DNA from: Methylocella silvestris
GTDB taxonomy: Bacteria; Pseudomonadota; Alphaproteobacteria; Rhizobiales; Beijerinckiaceae
Assembly: GCF_002891535.1 (NCBI RefSeq)
Contig: NZ_PDZR01000009.1
Coordinates: 84,026 to 148,025, forward strand
Reading direction: 5' to 3'
DNA: 64,000 nt
The notes beneath the pieces are model-generated. The model worked only from the letters and a program-made list of their open reading frames with translations, searched no databases and had not been told where the DNA came from. Both the position numbers and the translations under genes were made by a program. Below, one piece after another: positions 1 to 8,648 of this stretch; positions within the stretch are counted from its first letter, which is position 1; every line of letters starts with the position of its first letter.

Positions 1-366
1 CTCAAGGCCTCGCGCGATCTGCCCAGCGCCTGCACGCTGAACGGCCGCTGCCAGGAGGTCTGCCCGGTTGACATTCCGCTGCCGACCATGCTGCGCGGCT
101 GGCGCGAGAAAAGCTGGGCGCAGGGGCTGGAGCCACAGGTCCAGCGCCGTTTCCTCGGCCTCTGGGCGTTCGCCGCCAGCCGTCCCTCCCTTTACCGCTT
201 CGGAACCGGCCTCGCCGTCAAGGCGCTGCGTCTGCTCGGACGCGGCGGCTGGATTTCCAATCTGCCGCTGGCCTCGGGCTGGACGCGCTACCGCGACTTC
301 CCGAAACCCGCGGCCCGCACCTTCTGGCAAGAGTTCGACGCGCAAGATCGAAAGCGGGAGCAGTGA
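1..366 (+). CDS. lutB: LutB-type iron-sulfur protein, C-terminal part (5' truncated by window)
   Basis: The reading frame is open from the first base, so this is the C-terminal 121 residues of a longer protein. It starts in a ferredoxin-like cluster motif (ACTLNGRCQEVCPVDIPL), with Cys spacing typical of a 4Fe-4S site, and continues into a region with conserved Trp, Arg and Pro residues as in LutB. LutB works with LutA and LutC in the cytoplasmic oxidation of L-lactate to pyruvate. The stop overlaps the start of the LUD-domain gene by four bases (GTGA), which is the usual lutBC coupling and supports the call. The N-terminal LUD and first cluster regions lie outside the window. Confidence 0.85.
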   Translation, partial: LKASRDLPSACTLNGRCQEVCPVDIPLPTMLRGWREKSWAQGLEPQVQRRFLGLWAFAASRPSLYRFGTGLAVKALRLLGRGGWISNLPLASGWTRYRDFPKPAARTFWQEFDAQDRKREQ

Positions 367-1037
367 GCGTCCGCGACGATATTTTGACGGCGATCCGGCA
401 GAGCCTCGGCGCGCCGGCAAAGCCGCCCGGCGCAATTTCAGCGGAGTCGACGGCGCTCGCCGCGGAATCGGCGCAGAGCCGGCCGGAGTTGCCGCACGCC
501 GATCTCGTCGAGGCTTTCGCCGCCCGCCTGACCTCGGTCAAGGTCGTCGGGGCAAGCGTCGACCGGATCGCCCGGATTGAAGACGCGCCCGCCGCCGTCG
601 CCCGCTATTGCAAAACGCATGGGCTGGGCCTCGCCCTCGCGCTGCAGCCAGACCCCGCCCTCGCCGCGCTTGATTGGAACGGCTTTGAGCTTCATGCTGC
701 GATCAGCGGCGACGAAGCGATCGCCGTCGCCAAAGCGCGCTGGGCGATCGCAGAGACCGGGACCTTCGTATTTCATTCGGGGCCAGCCTCCCCCGTGCTG
801 CTGTCTTACCTACCGATGCATCATCTGTGCATCATCGAAGCCGACCGCATCCTCGGCCATCTTGAGGACTACGCGATCGCCGAGGCCGGCGCGGCGCCGC
901 CGCGCAACGTCAATTTCATCACGGGCGCCAGCGGTACCTCCGACATCGAGGGACGGCTCGTTCGCGGTGCCCATGGCCCGGCTTTCCTGCATGGAATCAT
1001 CGTCGATCCGGGGCTGTCCGAACCGAAATCATCATGA
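363..1037 (+). CDS. lutC: LutC-type lactate utilisation protein (LUD domain)
   Basis: The 224-residue product is a single LUD domain. The C-terminal half carries the family pattern: an ETGTF strand, a YLPMHHLCI segment, and an ITGASGTSDIEG loop followed by a VRGAHGP turn. LutC belongs to the LutABC complex for growth on L-lactate. The GTG start overlaps the stop of lutB (GTGA), so translation is probably coupled, and the pair is one operon whose upstream part, presumably including lutA, is outside the window. The 3' end overlaps the end of the convergent tetR gene by six bases. The family is clear; the lactate substrate is known for the family but not shown here. Confidence 0.87.
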   Translation: MSVRDDILTAIRQSLGAPAKPPGAISAESTALAAESAQSRPELPHADLVEAFAARLTSVKVVGASVDRIARIEDAPAAVARYCKTHGLGLALALQPDPALAALDWNGFELHAAISGDEAIAVAKARWAIAETGTFVFHSGPASPVLLSYLPMHHLCIIEADRILGHLEDYAIAEAGAAPPRNVNFITGASGTSDIEGRLVRGAHGPAFLHGIIVDPGLSEPKSS

Positions 1038-1691
1038 TTTAGATCCATAGCGCGCCATGAAAAGGCTCACCGCGCCTTGGGCGTGAGCCAGAATGTCATC
1101 CTTGCCGAACGCGCGGCCGCCCGTCAGCACCGAGAGCTGATAGTAGGAAATGACGGAGCCAAGAAACAGGCGGGCCGCCAGAGTCGGATCAGCGCAGCTG
1201 AGTTCGCCCGCTTCCGCCGCGCTTTTCATATAGGCGGCGAGCCGCAGCAACAGCCGGCCCGGACCCTGATCGAAAAAGATGCGGCCGAGTTCTGGCTCGC
1301 GCGGCGCCTCGGCGACGACGACGCGATAAAGACACACGGAATCGGGGCGTGTCAGGAACTCAAGGAAATTGAGCGAAAAACGCAAAAGCGCCTGCTGAGG
1401 GGCTCCGCGCAAATTATCCTCCGCGCCGGCGACCAGCGCCGAGCGCCGCCGCACCACTTCGGCGAACAGATCCGCCTTGCAGCCAAAATGGCGGTAAAGC
1501 GTCTCCTTTGAGGCCCCCGCCCGCGCCGCAATGATCTGCATCGTCGTGTCGGCATAGCCGGCGTCAAGGAAAACCGCCTCTGCGACGGCCGCGATTTCGT
1601 CGCGCCTTTTCTCCCCGCGCGGCACAATTTTGACCTGGGCGCGCGCGCATTGGGCGTCGGTGGGGCGGGGCCTGACGGGCTTTTGCTGCAT
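1032..1691 (-). CDS. TetR/AcrR-family transcriptional regulator
   Basis: The 219-residue protein has a TetR helix-turn-helix at about residues 30-75: an AAVAEAVFLDAGYADTTMQ helix, then the recognition segment AGASKETLYRHFGCKADLF. The C-terminal half is an AefR-like ligand-binding domain. It is divergent from the emrA-emrB-outer-membrane-factor operon, with about 126 bp between the starts. That gap holds an inverted repeat suited to a TetR dimer, so it most likely represses the pump and itself. The inducer is unknown. The N-terminal 20 residues are basic and poorly conserved, so the true start could be slightly downstream. Confidence 0.85.
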   Translation of the reverse strand: MQQKPVRPRPTDAQCARAQVKIVPRGEKRRDEIAAVAEAVFLDAGYADTTMQIIAARAGASKETLYRHFGCKADLFAEVVRRRSALVAGAEDNLRGAPQQALLRFSLNFLEFLTRPDSVCLYRVVVAEAPREPELGRIFFDQGPGRLLLRLAAYMKSAAEAGELSCADPTLAARLFLGSVISYYQLSVLTGGRAFGKDDILAHAQGAVSLFMARYGSKS

Positions 1692-1705
1692 GGAGCCGGT
1701 GCGAA

Positions 1706-1746
1706 TTGACTCAAGGTTTGTTTGGCAGTAACCGTACCAATCGGTT
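1706..1746 (+). promoter_or_regulatory. Candidate emr promoter and TetR operator
   Basis: The tetR/emrA gap holds a TTGACT hexamer (1706-1711) and the inverted repeat AACCG-N7-CGGTT (1730-1746). The repeat would cover the -10 region of a promoter using that -35 box. The arrangement fits repression by the divergent TetR, but no -10 hexamer is convincing. Confidence 0.4.
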
Positions 1747-1817
1747 CGGCTTCCTTATGCGCTTTTCGCAGACTTTGCGCAAGCCGCCGCTCCAACTCCC
1801 GCATTACCACGGCGGCT

Positions 1818-3011
1818 ATGACCATGGATCAACGCGCTGACCACGACGACCTCGGCGAAACGGCGGAAAAGCCGCAGGAGCCCGCGGGGCCGCGCGAGGA
1901 CGAGGCCAGACCGCAGGAGGCGCCGGAGCCCGGCGTTGAAGCCGAGGAAACTTCGCAAGAGCCCCCCGCGCCGCCGAAGAAAAAACGCTCCCTGCTGCGC
2001 ATCGGCCTTCTGATCCTTGCCGCGCTCGGAGCCGGCGGCGGCTATCTTTACTTCACGACGCGCGACATTCAGTCGACCGACGACGCCTTCACCGATGGTC
2101 GCGCGGTGACGATCGCGCCGCAGGTCTCCGGCCTCGTCGTCTCGCTCGACATCACCGACAATCAATTCGTGCGCAAGGGTGATGCGCTGGTCCATATCGA
2201 TCCGCGCCGCTATCTGCAGGACCGCGATTCCGCGAAGGGAGCGCTTGATGTCGCGCGCGCCCAGCTCGAGGGTTTAAAGCTCGGCGTCGAAATCGCGCGG
2301 AAAAACTTCCCGGCGCAACTTGAACAGGCGCAGGCGCAGCTCGCCTCGGCGCAGGCGGCGGCGGCGAAGGCCGATGCCGACTATCAGCGTCAGAAAAGCT
2401 TGCCGAAACAGGCGACCACGCAGCAAGAGGTCGATGCGGCGACGGCGGCGCTGCGGCAGGCCCAGGCGCAAGTGTTGCTGTCGCAGGCGCAGCTCGATGC
2501 GGCGACGCCCGTTCCCCAACGCATCGGCCAGGCCAACGCCGACGTCGGCCGGCTGACTGGCCAGGTCGAGCAGGCGCAGGCGCAGCTGGATCAAGCCAAT
2601 CTCAATCTCGAATGGACGGTCGTGCGGGCGCCGCAGGACGGCTGGATCACCAAGCGAAACGTCGAAGTTGGCAGCTATGTCACGCCGGGCCAGTCGATCT
2701 TCTCGATCGTCTCGCCGGACGTCTGGGTGACCGCGAACTTCAAAGAGACCCAGCTCGAGCGCATCCGCCCCGGGCAGGAGGTCGATATCGAGGTCGACGC
2801 CTATCCGCAGCTGAAGCTGAAAGGCCACGTCGACAGCATCCAGCTTGGAACGGGATCGAAGTTCACCGCTTTTCCGCCCGAGAACGCGACCGGCAATTTC
2901 GTCAAGATCGTGCAGCGCGTGCCGGTCAAGATCGTCATCGACAGCGGGCTCGATCCGGCCCTGCCGCTGCCCCTCGGCATCTCCGCCGTGCCAACGGTGC
3001 GGCTGAAATGA
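1818..3011 (+). CDS. HlyD/EmrA-type membrane fusion protein of an MFS efflux pump
   Basis: The 397-residue adaptor has an acidic, Pro/Glu-rich cytoplasmic N-terminus of about 60 residues, one membrane helix (LLRIGLLILAALGAGGGYLY) and a biotinyl-lipoyl half-motif. A long Gln/Ala-rich coiled-coil hairpin follows, then the second lipoyl half (VVRAPQDGWITKRNVEVGS) and a beta-barrel. This is the EmrA layout: it links the inner-membrane EmrB partner to an outer-membrane channel. An in-frame TTG lies 96 bp upstream, but the start was placed at ATG 1818 (or 1824) because the upstream stretch overlaps the promoter/operator and reads like non-coding sequence. It overlaps the next gene by ATGA. Confidence 0.88.
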   Translation: MTMDQRADHDDLGETAEKPQEPAGPREDEARPQEAPEPGVEAEETSQEPPAPPKKKRSLLRIGLLILAALGAGGGYLYFTTRDIQSTDDAFTDGRAVTIAPQVSGLVVSLDITDNQFVRKGDALVHIDPRRYLQDRDSAKGALDVARAQLEGLKLGVEIARKNFPAQLEQAQAQLASAQAAAAKADADYQRQKSLPKQATTQQEVDAATAALRQAQAQVLLSQAQLDAATPVPQRIGQANADVGRLTGQVEQAQAQLDQANLNLEWTVVRAPQDGWITKRNVEVGSYVTPGQSIFSIVSPDVWVTANFKETQLERIRPGQEVDIEVDAYPQLKLKGHVDSIQLGTGSKFTAFPPENATGNFVKIVQRVPVKIVIDSGLDPALPLPLGISAVPTVRLK

Positions 3012-4585
3012 CAGCGGCGGACGCGCATGCCGGGTGGCGGCCTTCGGGCAATCCCTGGGCGATCGCCGTCGTGGTCACGCTCGCGGCCTTCATGGAAATT
3101 CTCGACACGACAATCGTCAATGTCGCGCTGCCGCACATCGCCGGCAGCCTCTCGTCGAGCAATGACGAGGCGACCTGGGCGCTGACCTCCTATCTCGTCG
3201 CCAACGCCATCGTACTGACGATCTCCGGCTGGCTCTCGTCGGTGATCGGCCGCAAACGCTATTTTCTGATCTGCATCGGCATGTTCACGGTGTGCTCCTT
3301 CCTGTGCGGCATCGCCGACAGCCTGCCGCAGCTTGTGTTCTTCCGCCTGCTGCAGGGGTTTTTCGGCGGCGGCCTGCAGCCGAGCCAACAGGCGATCATC
3401 CTCGACACCTTCCCGCCGGAAAAGCGCGGCGCGGCCTTCGGCGTCACGGCGGTCGCGACCATCGTCGCTCCGGTGCTGGGGCCAACGCTCGGCGGCGTCA
3501 TCACGGACACCTACAACTGGCGCTGGATCTTCTTCGCGAATATTCCGGTTGGAATCATCGCCATTTTCTTTGTGTCGATTTTGGTCGAGGATCCACCCTG
3601 GCTGCAAAAGCTGAAAAGCAAGCGCATCGATTTTGTCGGCCTCGGCTTCATCATTCTCGGCCTTGGCGCGCTTCAGGTCATGCTGGATCGCGGCGAGGAT
3701 GACGACTGGTTCGGATCAGGCTTCATCCAGTTCATGGCCGTCCTCGCCTTCATCGGCATTGTTGGCGGAATCATCTGGCTGAAGACCGCCAAGAACCCCA
3801 TCGTCAATCTCGACGTCTTCAAGGACCGGAATTTCGCGATGGGCTGCGTCTGCATCTCCGCCGTCGGCGGCGTGCTTTACGCCGGGGCGGTCGTGATTCC
3901 GCAATTTGCGCAGTCGGTGATTCATTACACGGCGACCTGGGCGGGATATATCCTGTCCCCCGGCGGCCTGGCGATCATCGTGCTCATTCCGATCATTGGC
4001 CTGCTGATGCGTTTCGTGCAAACGCGCTTCATCATCGCGGCCGGATTCTTCATCATGGGTTCGGCGTTCTTCTATTCGTCGCGGCTGACGCCGACGATCG
4101 ATTTCGAAACGCTCGTCATCATGCGCGCCACACAGACGATGGGCCTCGCCTTTCTGTTCGTGCCGATCTCGACCATCGCCTATATCACGCTGCCGCGCCG
4201 CCTCAACGGCGACGCAACCGCCCTGTTCTCGATGTTCCGCAACGTTTTCGGCTCGATCGGCATCGCGCTCGCAACCGCGATGATCACCGAGCGCGGGCAG
4301 GTTCACCAGGCGCAGCTGTCGAAATGGGCGAACCCCTTTCACGAACCCTTCAACGCGCTGATCGCGACCTATCAGCAATCCCTGATCGCGATGGGCCACG
4401 CAAAGGACGCCGCGCACGATATCGCAGTCGGGATGGTCTATCAGTCGTTCCGCACACAGGCGCAGATCCTCGCCTACTCCGATGTGTTTCTTTATACCGG
4501 AATCGTCGCCTTCTGCATCGTGCCGTTCTGCTTCTTCCTCACCGGCAAGAAGGCTGCGGGCAGCGCCGCCGGCGCGGCGCATTGA
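3008..4585 (+). CDS. EmrB/QacA-type (DHA2) MFS drug transporter, 14 TM
   Basis: The 525-residue membrane protein has about 14 hydrophobic segments. It opens with the DHA2 signature region (FMEILDTTIVNVALPHIAG, motif D1) and has the motif A-like loop VIGRKRYFL and the motif C-like segment VAPVLGPTLGG. It should expel hydrophobic drugs or metabolites by proton antiport, together with the coupled EmrA-like adaptor. The ATG overlaps the adaptor stop (ATGA); a much longer in-frame upstream extension was rejected because it runs through the adaptor gene out of phase. The substrate cannot be predicted from sequence. Confidence 0.9.
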   Translation: MTAADAHAGWRPSGNPWAIAVVVTLAAFMEILDTTIVNVALPHIAGSLSSSNDEATWALTSYLVANAIVLTISGWLSSVIGRKRYFLICIGMFTVCSFLCGIADSLPQLVFFRLLQGFFGGGLQPSQQAIILDTFPPEKRGAAFGVTAVATIVAPVLGPTLGGVITDTYNWRWIFFANIPVGIIAIFFVSILVEDPPWLQKLKSKRIDFVGLGFIILGLGALQVMLDRGEDDDWFGSGFIQFMAVLAFIGIVGGIIWLKTAKNPIVNLDVFKDRNFAMGCVCISAVGGVLYAGAVVIPQFAQSVIHYTATWAGYILSPGGLAIIVLIPIIGLLMRFVQTRFIIAAGFFIMGSAFFYSSRLTPTIDFETLVIMRATQTMGLAFLFVPISTIAYITLPRRLNGDATALFSMFRNVFGSIGIALATAMITERGQVHQAQLSKWANPFHEPFNALIATYQQSLIAMGHAKDAAHDIAVGMVYQSFRTQAQILAYSDVFLYTGIVAFCIVPFCFFLTGKKAAGSAAGAAH

Positions 4586-4626
4586 CGATGACTTCCGTTA
4601 TACCGCCTCATCACAGCGACAATAAT

Positions 4627-4658
4627 TTGCGCCATCTTTACGCCCTAGACTGGCGCAA
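4627..4658. promoter_or_regulatory. Inverted repeat upstream of the outer-membrane factor gene
   Basis: TTGCGCCA and TGGCGCAA form perfect 8-bp arms around a 16-nt spacer, between the transporter stop and the outer-membrane factor start. It could be a weak intercistronic hairpin or an operator. No T-run follows, so a full terminator is unlikely. Confidence 0.35.
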
Positions 4659-4691
4659 TTCCTCCTGCCTTTGCAACGCGCCGGAATGTTC

Positions 4692-6194
4692 ATGACGACG
4701 AGAAAAGCCACAGGCCTTGCTGCGGCTATGCTGGCGTGCCTCACGATAGGCGGCTGTTATTCGGTCGGACCGGATTTCACGGCGCCCGATCCGTTGCTGC
4801 CGCGCACGTCTTTCCTTGGCAAACCGGAGCCGCGCGCGGAGCCGGAGCCGCCCCGTTTGAGCGAGCAGGGTTCCGGCGCCGACTGGTGGCGGACCTTTCA
4901 CGACAAAACGCTGACGTCCCTTGCCGAGCGGGTCGCCGGCGCCAATCTCGATATCGCCTCCGCGACCGTCCGGCTCGGCGAAAGCCGGGCGCAGCGCGGC
5001 GTCGTCGCGTCGGCCGCCTTCCCCTCGATCAACGGCCAGGCGTCCTACCAGCGCGAGCTCTATAGCAAGAACGGCATATTGAGTCTCGCCGGTCCCAACA
5101 TCAACGCGCCGCCGATCAGCGTCTGGCAAACCGGCTTCGACGCGTCGTGGGAGCTCGACATCTGGGGCCGCGTCAGACGGCAGGTCGAATCCGCAGACGC
5201 TTCGCTGGAGGCCTCGGAATATCAACGCCGCGATATTCTCGTCTCGACGCTGGCTGAACTCGCGCGTGATTATGTAACGCTGCGGGGCGCGCAGGCGCAG
5301 ATCGCGATTTTGAACGAGAATCTGAAAAGCGCGAGCGATATTCTGGAGCTGACGCGCACCAGAGCCGCCAAAGGATTGACCAGCGACCTCGATGTGCAGA
5401 ATGCGGCGGCTCTGGTCGACAGCATCAAGGCTCAGCTGCCGGCGCTGCAAAACGACGTCGACGTCAACGCCAATGCGATCAGCCTGATCCTCGACGAGCA
5501 GCCGGGCTCGCTCAAGGGCGAGTTGATGCAGGCGAAAAGCCGCATTCCGGCCCCGCCGCGCCCGCCCCTCGGCGTTCCCTCCGAACTCGCGCGCCGCCGG
5601 CCGGACATCCGCGCCGCGGAGGCGCAGCTGCATGCGACGACCGCCGATATCGGCGTCGCCGTCGCCGATTTCTATCCGAGCGTGAAGCTGAACGGCAATC
5701 TCGTGCTGAACGCGCTCGACGCCAAAAATCTGTGGAAAGGAAGCTCGCTGCAATATCAGTTCGGGCCGAGCGTCTCGCTGCCGATTTTTGAAGCCGGCCG
5801 GCTGAAATCGACCCTCGACCTCAGATCGCAACAGCAGCAGGAAGCGGCGATCGCCTACCACAAGACGGTGCTTTCCGCCTGGCACGAGATCGTCAATGCG
5901 CTGAACGCCTACAGCGCCGAGCAGCGCCGCCGCGACAGCCTCAAGGCGCAGGTGGATCACGCCAGTCAGGCGCTCGCGATCTCACGCACGCGCTACAACA
6001 ATGGCGTCGCCGATTTTCTCACCGTGCTCGACGCGCAGCGCACGGTGCTGCAGGCAATGCAACAGCAGGCGCAGAGCACGACGAATGTGTCGATCAGCCT
6101 GATCCAGCTCTACAAGGCGCTCGGCGGCGGCTGGCAGACGACCTTCCCGACCGAGCCGCCGCCGCCCATCGAGGCCGCGTTCGCGCCGCTGTAG
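4692..6194 (+). CDS. NodT/OprM-type outer-membrane efflux lipoprotein
   Basis: About 500 residues, starting with a lipoprotein signal (basic MTTRK, hydrophobic stretch, lipobox LTIGGC) and the family hallmark YSVGPDF just after the lipid-anchored Cys. Two OEP repeats follow. The first contains WWRTFHDKTL and the second PSELARRRPDIRAAEAQL, the usual signature of OprM/NodT proteins. It forms the trimeric TolC-like channel of the tripartite Emr-type pump encoded just upstream. A GGA six bases upstream favours ATG 4692 over the earlier ATG (4686) and TTG (4671). It is the only outer-membrane factor in the window and may also serve the two RND pumps. Confidence 0.9.
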   Translation: MTTRKATGLAAAMLACLTIGGCYSVGPDFTAPDPLLPRTSFLGKPEPRAEPEPPRLSEQGSGADWWRTFHDKTLTSLAERVAGANLDIASATVRLGESRAQRGVVASAAFPSINGQASYQRELYSKNGILSLAGPNINAPPISVWQTGFDASWELDIWGRVRRQVESADASLEASEYQRRDILVSTLAELARDYVTLRGAQAQIAILNENLKSASDILELTRTRAAKGLTSDLDVQNAAALVDSIKAQLPALQNDVDVNANAISLILDEQPGSLKGELMQAKSRIPAPPRPPLGVPSELARRRPDIRAAEAQLHATTADIGVAVADFYPSVKLNGNLVLNALDAKNLWKGSSLQYQFGPSVSLPIFEAGRLKSTLDLRSQQQQEAAIAYHKTVLSAWHEIVNALNAYSAEQRRRDSLKAQVDHASQALAISRTRYNNGVADFLTVLDAQRTVLQAMQQQAQSTTNVSISLIQLYKALGGGWQTTFPTEPPPPIEAAFAPL

Positions 6195-6199
6195 AGTAC

Positions 6200-6304
6200 G
6201 TCCCGTTCAGATGGAATCATCTGGACGAGAGGGAAAATCTCCAACTTGTTCATGTAAAGCGGTTTCCTATAGATCACATGTTTTCATGTAATCGGAAAGC
6301 GCTC
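6200..6304 (+). repeat. 105-bp interspersed repeat, copy 1
   Basis: This segment aligns without gaps to the reverse complement of 57101-57205, with 82 of 105 positions identical by hand count. The ends are best conserved: the first 24 bases contain an imperfect palindrome around CAGATGGAATCATCTG, and the last 16 read ATCGGAAAGCGCTC at their core. It begins six bases after the outer-membrane factor stop, so it sits in the 3' untranslated region. Confidence 0.8.
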
Positions 6305-6312
6305 TCGCAACG

Positions 6313-6789
6313 TCAAGCCGGCTGCGCCAAAACCCCCGGCGCCTCGCGCCAGATCACCATGAGAAGCCTTACGAAAGCAGCGTCGCGACGCGCCGGCCTT
6401 TTTTCGCCGCCCTGCCCGGCGCCGGCGCCGGAACAAATGCGCGCGTCGCGCGTCAGCGTGCGGCGAAGCGCTTCGGACAACAGCGCGCCGAAGGCCGCCG
6501 CCTCCTGATCGGCGCCCGCCGAGGCGGCGCGCTCGCCCAGCCGCCGCCAGGCTTCGTCAGCGGCTTCGAGCGCAAAATTGACCAGCGCACTGGCAAGGTA
6601 GCTTTCGGTCGTGACGCCGCGATGCACGGCGACGGCGTGAATTTCATCGGCAAGGTCAGGATCGAGCCGGTCAAGGATTGCGCTGGCTTCAATGCCGCCG
6701 GATCGCAGCCCTGTGACCAGATCGCGCAATGGCAAGGGTTCGGACAGGTCGAAGCGTAATTCGGCGCCTCTCAACAGAAAATCGAACAT
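6313..6789 (-). CDS. Hypothetical protein with RHH-like N-terminal half
   Basis: The 158-residue protein is not a family I recognise. The N-terminus (FDFLLRGAELRFDLSEPLPL) is beta-like. It is followed by a helical stretch with DPDLADEIHAVAVHRGVTTE and SYLASALVNFALEAADEAW, reminiscent of ribbon-helix-helix antitoxin-like proteins. The last 60 residues are rich in Ala, Gly and Arg and end in a predicted amphipathic helix. There is no signal peptide or membrane segment. ATG 6789 was chosen over an ATG 42 bp upstream because similarity to a compact fold begins there. It stands alone between the efflux operon and the phosphatase gene, on the opposite strand to both. Confidence 0.55.
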   Translation of the reverse strand: MFDFLLRGAELRFDLSEPLPLRDLVTGLRSGGIEASAILDRLDPDLADEIHAVAVHRGVTTESYLASALVNFALEAADEAWRRLGERAASAGADQEAAAFGALLSEALRRTLTRDARICSGAGAGQGGEKRPARRDAAFVRLLMVIWREAPGVLAQPA

Positions 6790-6905
6790 GAACAACCCCG
6801 CTGGCTTGAGCGTTGGCGGCATGACTAACAAGCGTTACTCTATCATGAACGGCCGAGGCTGAACCCGGTTCAGATCAAATCGTCCATTGGCGCAATGCTT
6901 GCCAG

Positions 6906-7571
6906 ATGAGGCTTATGACGACCCGATTTTGCCTCGTGCGCCATGGCGAGACCGACTGGAATGCCGAGGGGCGTCTCCAGGGGCAACTCGATATCGGGCT
7001 CAACGCCAGCGGCCGCGCGCAGGCTAAGGCCGCGGCCACGCGGCTCGCCGCCTGCCGTTTTGACGCGATCTTCAGCAGCGATCTCGAACGCGCCTATGAC
7101 ACGGCGGTCCCGATGGGGAAGGCCCTCGGCCTGCCGGTCGAGACCACTCCCGCGCTGCGCGAGCGGTTTTTCGGCGCGTTTCAGGGCCTGACGCATGCAG
7201 AGGCGCAAGCGCTTTTTCCGGCCGATTATGCGCGTTTTGCCGCCCGCGATCCCGAGGCGCCGCTGCCCGGCGACGGAGAGAGCCTCTGCGCCTTTTCGCG
7301 GCGCGTCGGCGGCGCGCTCAATCATCTCGCCGATGAGCTTGGCGGCAACACGATCCTGATCGTCGCCCATGGCGGCGTGCTTGATATGGCGCGCCGGCTG
7401 GCGTCCGGTCAGGATTTGCGGCAAAAACGCGATTTTACGTTGCTCAACGCCGCCCTCAACTGGATCGAACGGCGCGACGGTCAGTGGGCCGTGCAGAGTT
7501 GGGGCGACGTAGCCCATCTCGACGGGTCGCTCGACGAAATTCTGGATGCAGCGGGGGGAGCCGGCGCCTAG
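6906..7571 (+). CDS. Histidine phosphatase family protein (phosphoglycerate-mutase-like)
   Basis: The 221-residue protein starts with the catalytic motif FCLVRHGETDWNAEGRLQGQ, whose His is the phosphorylated residue. It continues with the expected FSSDLERAYDTA (second Arg) and IVAHGGVLDM (second catalytic His). The length matches GpmB/CobC-like phosphatases. The substrate is not predictable; candidates include alpha-ribazole phosphate and phosphosugars. No cobalamin genes are adjacent, so CobC cannot be asserted. The start could be ATG 6906 or 6915, which differ by three residues. Confidence 0.85.
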   Translation: MRLMTTRFCLVRHGETDWNAEGRLQGQLDIGLNASGRAQAKAAATRLAACRFDAIFSSDLERAYDTAVPMGKALGLPVETTPALRERFFGAFQGLTHAEAQALFPADYARFAARDPEAPLPGDGESLCAFSRRVGGALNHLADELGGNTILIVAHGGVLDMARRLASGQDLRQKRDFTLLNAALNWIERRDGQWAVQSWGDVAHLDGSLDEILDAAGGAGA

Positions 7572-7626
7572 CCACGGACTTATTTGCGCGCCCGCCGCGA
7601 CAGAAGAAGCGCGATGACGCTCACTC

Positions 7627-8625
7627 TCAAACCTCGCTCTCCGGCGGCGTCAGCACGGCGGCGCCCGATAGGCGTCCCTTGCGCAAATCGTCGAGCGCCT
7701 CATTGGCCCGCTCCAGCGGATAGATCGTCGTCACCGTCCGCACCGGTATTTTGGGGGCGAGCGCCAGAAACTCCTCGGCGTCGCGCCGGGTGAGATTGGC
7801 GACCGAGCGTATTATCCGCTCCTCCCACAGATCGGCATAGGGAAAGCTCGGGATATCGCTCATATGGATGCCGCCGCAGACCACCGTTCCGCCCTTGTCC
7901 ACCGCTTTGAGGGCGGCTGGAACCAGCGCGCCGACGGGCGCAAATATCAGCGCGGCGTCGAGCTTGTGCGGCGGCAACTCGTCTGAGCCGCCCGCCCAGA
8001 CCGCGCCGCATTTTTTTGCAAATTCCTGCGCCGCCGCGTCGCCCGACCGGGTGAAAGCGTAAATCGCCCAGCCCGAATGCCGCGCCACCTGCGCGACGAT
8101 ATGAGCAGCGGCGCCAAAGCCATAGAGTCCGAGCCGGCGACCTTCGCCGGCGAGGCGCAGCGTCCGGTAGCCGATCAGCCCGGCGCAGAGCAGCGGCGCC
8201 GCGTCAACGTCCGTATAGTCATCCGGCAGGCGGAAGGCGAAACGCTCATCGGCGCACGTAAATTGCGCATAGCCGCCGTCGATGTCGTATCCGGTGAAGC
8301 GCGCCTGATCGCAGAGATTTTCGCGCCCGGAACGGCAGAATTTGCACGTTCCGCAAGTCCATCCGAGCCAGGGAACGCCGACCCTGTCGCCGGGTTTGAA
8401 GCGGCTGACCCCTGCGCCGAGCTGCGTCACCACGCCCGCGATCTCATGCCCGATAATCAGCGGCAACTTTGGGCGCGGCAGCTCGCCGTCGATGACATGG
8501 AGGTCGGTGCGGCAGACCGCGCAGGCTTGCACCTTGATCAGCACTTCCCCCGCGCCCGGCGCAGGGGTCGCCACCTCGCGCAGGACGAGCGGCCTGCCGC
8601 TGCCTTCAAAGATCATGGCTAGCAT
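7627..8625 (-). CDS. Zinc-dependent alcohol dehydrogenase (AdhA/AdhP-like MDR)
   Basis: The 332-residue protein is a medium-chain dehydrogenase. The catalytic zinc ligands are in ACAVCRTDLHV and GHEIAG, and the structural zinc site is the four-Cys set in CGTCKFCRSGRENLC. A shortened nucleotide-binding loop reads GLYGFGAAAH. It probably oxidises or reduces short-chain alcohols and aldehydes with NAD(P)H in the cytoplasm. The GFGAAAH form is typical of the zinc-binding alcohol dehydrogenase subgroup rather than of classical GxGxxG enzymes. It is transcribed away from the phosphatase and lies 23 bp downstream of the MscS-type gene on the same strand, so the two may share a transcript. Confidence 0.87.
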   Translation of the reverse strand: MLAMIFEGSGRPLVLREVATPAPGAGEVLIKVQACAVCRTDLHVIDGELPRPKLPLIIGHEIAGVVTQLGAGVSRFKPGDRVGVPWLGWTCGTCKFCRSGRENLCDQARFTGYDIDGGYAQFTCADERFAFRLPDDYTDVDAAPLLCAGLIGYRTLRLAGEGRRLGLYGFGAAAHIVAQVARHSGWAIYAFTRSGDAAAQEFAKKCGAVWAGGSDELPPHKLDAALIFAPVGALVPAALKAVDKGGTVVCGGIHMSDIPSFPYADLWEERIIRSVANLTRRDAEEFLALAPKIPVRTVTTIYPLERANEALDDLRKGRLSGAAVLTPPESEV

Positions 8626-8648
8626 CGTCGCCTGTCTCCCATCAGCCG

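Noticed and set aside
2612..3007. In-frame upstream extension of the EmrB-like gene
   Set aside because: It runs through the adaptor gene in a different frame with Arg/Gly-rich composition; the ATGA overlap at 3008 is the natural start.
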